Origin: Lachnospiraceae bacterium
GTDB taxonomy: Bacteria > Bacillota > Clostridia > Lachnospirales > Lachnospiraceae
Assembly: GCA_900770325.1 (NCBI GenBank)
Contig: CAAGKE010000267.1
Location: 1-8,224, forward strand
Direction of reading: 5' to 3'
Length of the DNA stretch: 8,224 nt
Part shown: positions 6,981-8,224 of the stretch, in pieces
Numbering within the stretch: position 1 is the stretch's first letter
How the letters are laid out: every line of letters begins with the position of its first letter
Position numbers and translations under genes: made by a program
Notes under the pieces: generated by a model
Database searches by the model: none
What the model saw: the letters and a program-made list of their open reading frames with translations, nothing else
What the model was told of the DNA's origin: nothing

Positions 6981-8048
6981 ATGGAAAAGAAGACATTGTT
7001 TACAGAAATCCCTGTCTTTCAGGGCGGGATGGGAATCGGTGTCAGCCTGGGCGGACTGGCGGGAGCAGTGGCGGCCTGCGGAGGCGGAGGCACCATTTCG
7101 GCAGCACAGATCGGATTTCGGGAGCCTGATTTTCGGGAAAATCCTCTGGCGGCAAATCTGCGGGCCATCGGAAAAGAGATTCGGAAGGCGAAAGAAATCG
7201 CAAAGGGACGGGGAGCGGTCGGTATGAATGTTATGGTGGCCGCCAGCCATTATGGTGAATATGTGAAAGAGTCCATCCGGCAGGGCATTGATTTTATTGT
7301 ATCCGGTGCCGGTCTGCCTATGGATCTTCCGGCGCTGGCGGGAGATGCGAAGGTGAAGCTGATCCCCGTGGTTTCCTCCTGGAAGGCTGCCCGTGTGATC
7401 TGCCGGCGCTGGTGGTCGAAGCATCAGACGATGCCGGATGCGGTACTGATCGAGGGGCCGCTGGCCGGAGGCCATCTGGGTTTTGATGCGGAAACGGCAG
7501 ATCGTGCCGGAGGTGCTGCAAATCAGGCTGAGTATGAGGAAGAAATAAAAAAAATCATTCTTTTTCTGCGAGAATTTGGTGAGGAACATGGAAAGTATAT
7601 TCCTGTGATCACTGCCGGGGGATATGGGAGCCATGAGGATCTGCTCCATCAGCAGGAGCTGGGAGCGGATGCTCTGCAGCTTGCCACCCGGTTTGTGGTA
7701 ACGGAGGAGTGCGATGCTCACCGGCGTTTTAAACAGGCATACATAGACTGTCGTAAGGAGGATATTGCGATTATCAAAAGTCCGGTGGGAATGCCGGGCC
7801 GGGCAATCCGCAACAGCTTTATCCGCAGGGCACAGCAGGAGCGGATACCTCCGAAACACTGCTTCGGGTGTCTGCAGACCTGTAAACCCTCCATGACACC
7901 TTATTGTATCACACAGGCACTGATTGAGGCTGTGAAGGGAAATCTGGAACAGGGGCTGATTTTTTGCGGAGCCAATGCATGGCGAGAGGACCGGATCCGC
8001 ACTGTTCAGGAAGTGATACGGGAGATTTTAGAAGAGAAGGCATTTTAG
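6981..8048 (+). CDS. FMN flavoprotein of the nitronate monooxygenase / FabK family
   Basis: The 355-residue protein belongs to the TIM-barrel FMN family that includes nitronate monooxygenases (2-nitropropane dioxygenases) and the enoyl-ACP reductase FabK. Visible marks are the N-terminal IPVFQGGMG (residues 10-18), SGAG (108-111), EGPLAGGHLG (158-167) with the family histidine His165, AGGYG (212-216) and ATRFVVTEE (235-243). The C-terminus has four cysteines, Cys294, Cys297, Cys301 and Cys309, in a 2-3-7 spacing that could hold a metal or iron-sulfur cluster; they are followed by CITQALIEAVKGN and GLIFCGANAWR. The ATG at 6981 is chosen because AAAGGA (6969-6974) lies six bases before it and the protein begins as the family does. 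Its location beside fatty acid genes suggests a lipid-related redox role, but the substrate is unknown and FabK function is unproven. Confidence 0.88.
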   Translation: MEKKTLFTEIPVFQGGMGIGVSLGGLAGAVAACGGGGTISAAQIGFREPDFRENPLAANLRAIGKEIRKAKEIAKGRGAVGMNVMVAASHYGEYVKESIRQGIDFIVSGAGLPMDLPALAGDAKVKLIPVVSSWKAARVICRRWWSKHQTMPDAVLIEGPLAGGHLGFDAETADRAGGAANQAEYEEEIKKIILFLREFGEEHGKYIPVITAGGYGSHEDLLHQQELGADALQLATRFVVTEECDAHRRFKQAYIDCRKEDIAIIKSPVGMPGRAIRNSFIRRAQQERIPPKHCFGCLQTCKPSMTPYCITQALIEAVKGNLEQGLIFCGANAWREDRIRTVQEVIREILEEKAF

Positions 8049-8049
8049 A

Positions 8050-8085
8050 AAACAGCCGCATATCCTTTGCGATATGCGGCTGTTT
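8050..8085 (+). terminator. Rho-independent terminator closing the operon
   Basis: Two perfectly complementary 15-base arms (8050-8064 and 8071-8085) enclose the six-base loop CTTTGC. The stem has a GC-rich middle (GCCGC with GCGGC) and an AAACAG/CTGTTT base, so A residues precede the arm and T residues close it. It begins two bases after the flavoprotein stop. The trailing T run is short (TGTTT, partly in the stem). The reverse strand also reads out into GTTTTC, so the hairpin could work in both directions. Confidence 0.9.
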
Positions 8086-8224
8086 CGTCAAAGTTATTGT
8101 GGTTGCTGTTCACGTGCATCCTCAGGACGACATTTCGAAGCAGGCGCACATCTCACGGAAACGGGACAACGCTTCGATGAACTAACCGCCAACTTCAACT
8201 AACGACGCTCAGGAAAGCCTTCGC
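8086..8224. other. Unassigned tail after the terminator
   Basis: These 139 bases contain no gene, RNA or promoter that I can recognise. All three forward frames stay open from about 8091 to 8172. The most protein-like frame ends in RHFEAGAHLTETGQRFDELT... and stops with TAA at 8200-8202, but it has no start or ribosome binding site here. TCGAAGC (8135-8141) and GCTTCGA (8171-8177) form a seven-base inverted repeat with a 29-base spacer. Word use looks unlike the purine-rich coding strand before it. It may be intergenic DNA, the remnant of another gene, or a foreign or misjoined end. Confidence 0.4.

Noticed and set aside
6915..7859. Minus-strand open frame of 314 residues opposite the flavoprotein
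   Set aside because: The + strand protein has clear family motifs. The minus translation is rich in His, Arg and Pro without domain features, as expected for an antisense shadow.
8094..8198. Minus-strand frame in the tail as the end of a convergent gene
   Set aside because: It is only 34 codons, has an in-frame TAG just upstream at its 5' side, and shows no recognised motif.

Overview
The window holds the 3' part of a type II fatty acid synthesis operon, all on the + strand. In order it carries the fabD end, fabG, fabF, accB, fabZ, accC and a fused accD-accA gene, followed by an FMN flavoprotein of the nitronate monooxygenase/FabK family. The gene order, purine-rich Shine-Dalgarno sites, protein sequence style and moderate GC content suggest a Clostridia member, most likely Lachnospiraceae. 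That placement is inferred from pattern alone.

Region 1-2605 holds the elongation enzymes: a malonyl-CoA:ACP transacylase fragment, the ketoacyl-ACP reductase and the ketoacyl-ACP synthase II. fabG and fabF overlap by one base. An 81-base gap (2606-2686) follows, with small palindromes. It is the largest gap before the last gene and a plausible control point.

Region 2687-6864 holds the acetyl-CoA carboxylase genes with fabZ between them. Biotin carrier AccB and biotin carboxylase AccC are separate proteins. Both carboxyltransferase subunits sit on one 590-residue chain, the beta (zinc-finger) half first. AccC and the fusion overlap by ATGA, so they are probably translationally coupled. Together the products would make malonyl-CoA (AccB, AccC, AccDA), load it onto ACP (FabD), condense it (FabF), reduce it (FabG) and dehydrate it (FabZ). 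The enoyl reduction step and ACP itself have no certain gene here. They are probably upstream of the window, and the terminal flavoprotein is a distant candidate for the reductase.

Region 6865-8085 has a 116-base leader with a weak promoter-like pair and a long-range inverted repeat. It is followed by the flavoprotein gene, which carries an unusual C-terminal four-cysteine cluster, and then a strong 15-bp terminator hairpin. The last 139 bases (8086-8224) contain no gene I can recognise and read differently from the rest. No RNA gene, CRISPR array, insertion sequence or complete mobile element was seen. Most of the window is ordinary core metabolism, and I do not see a clearly new system.
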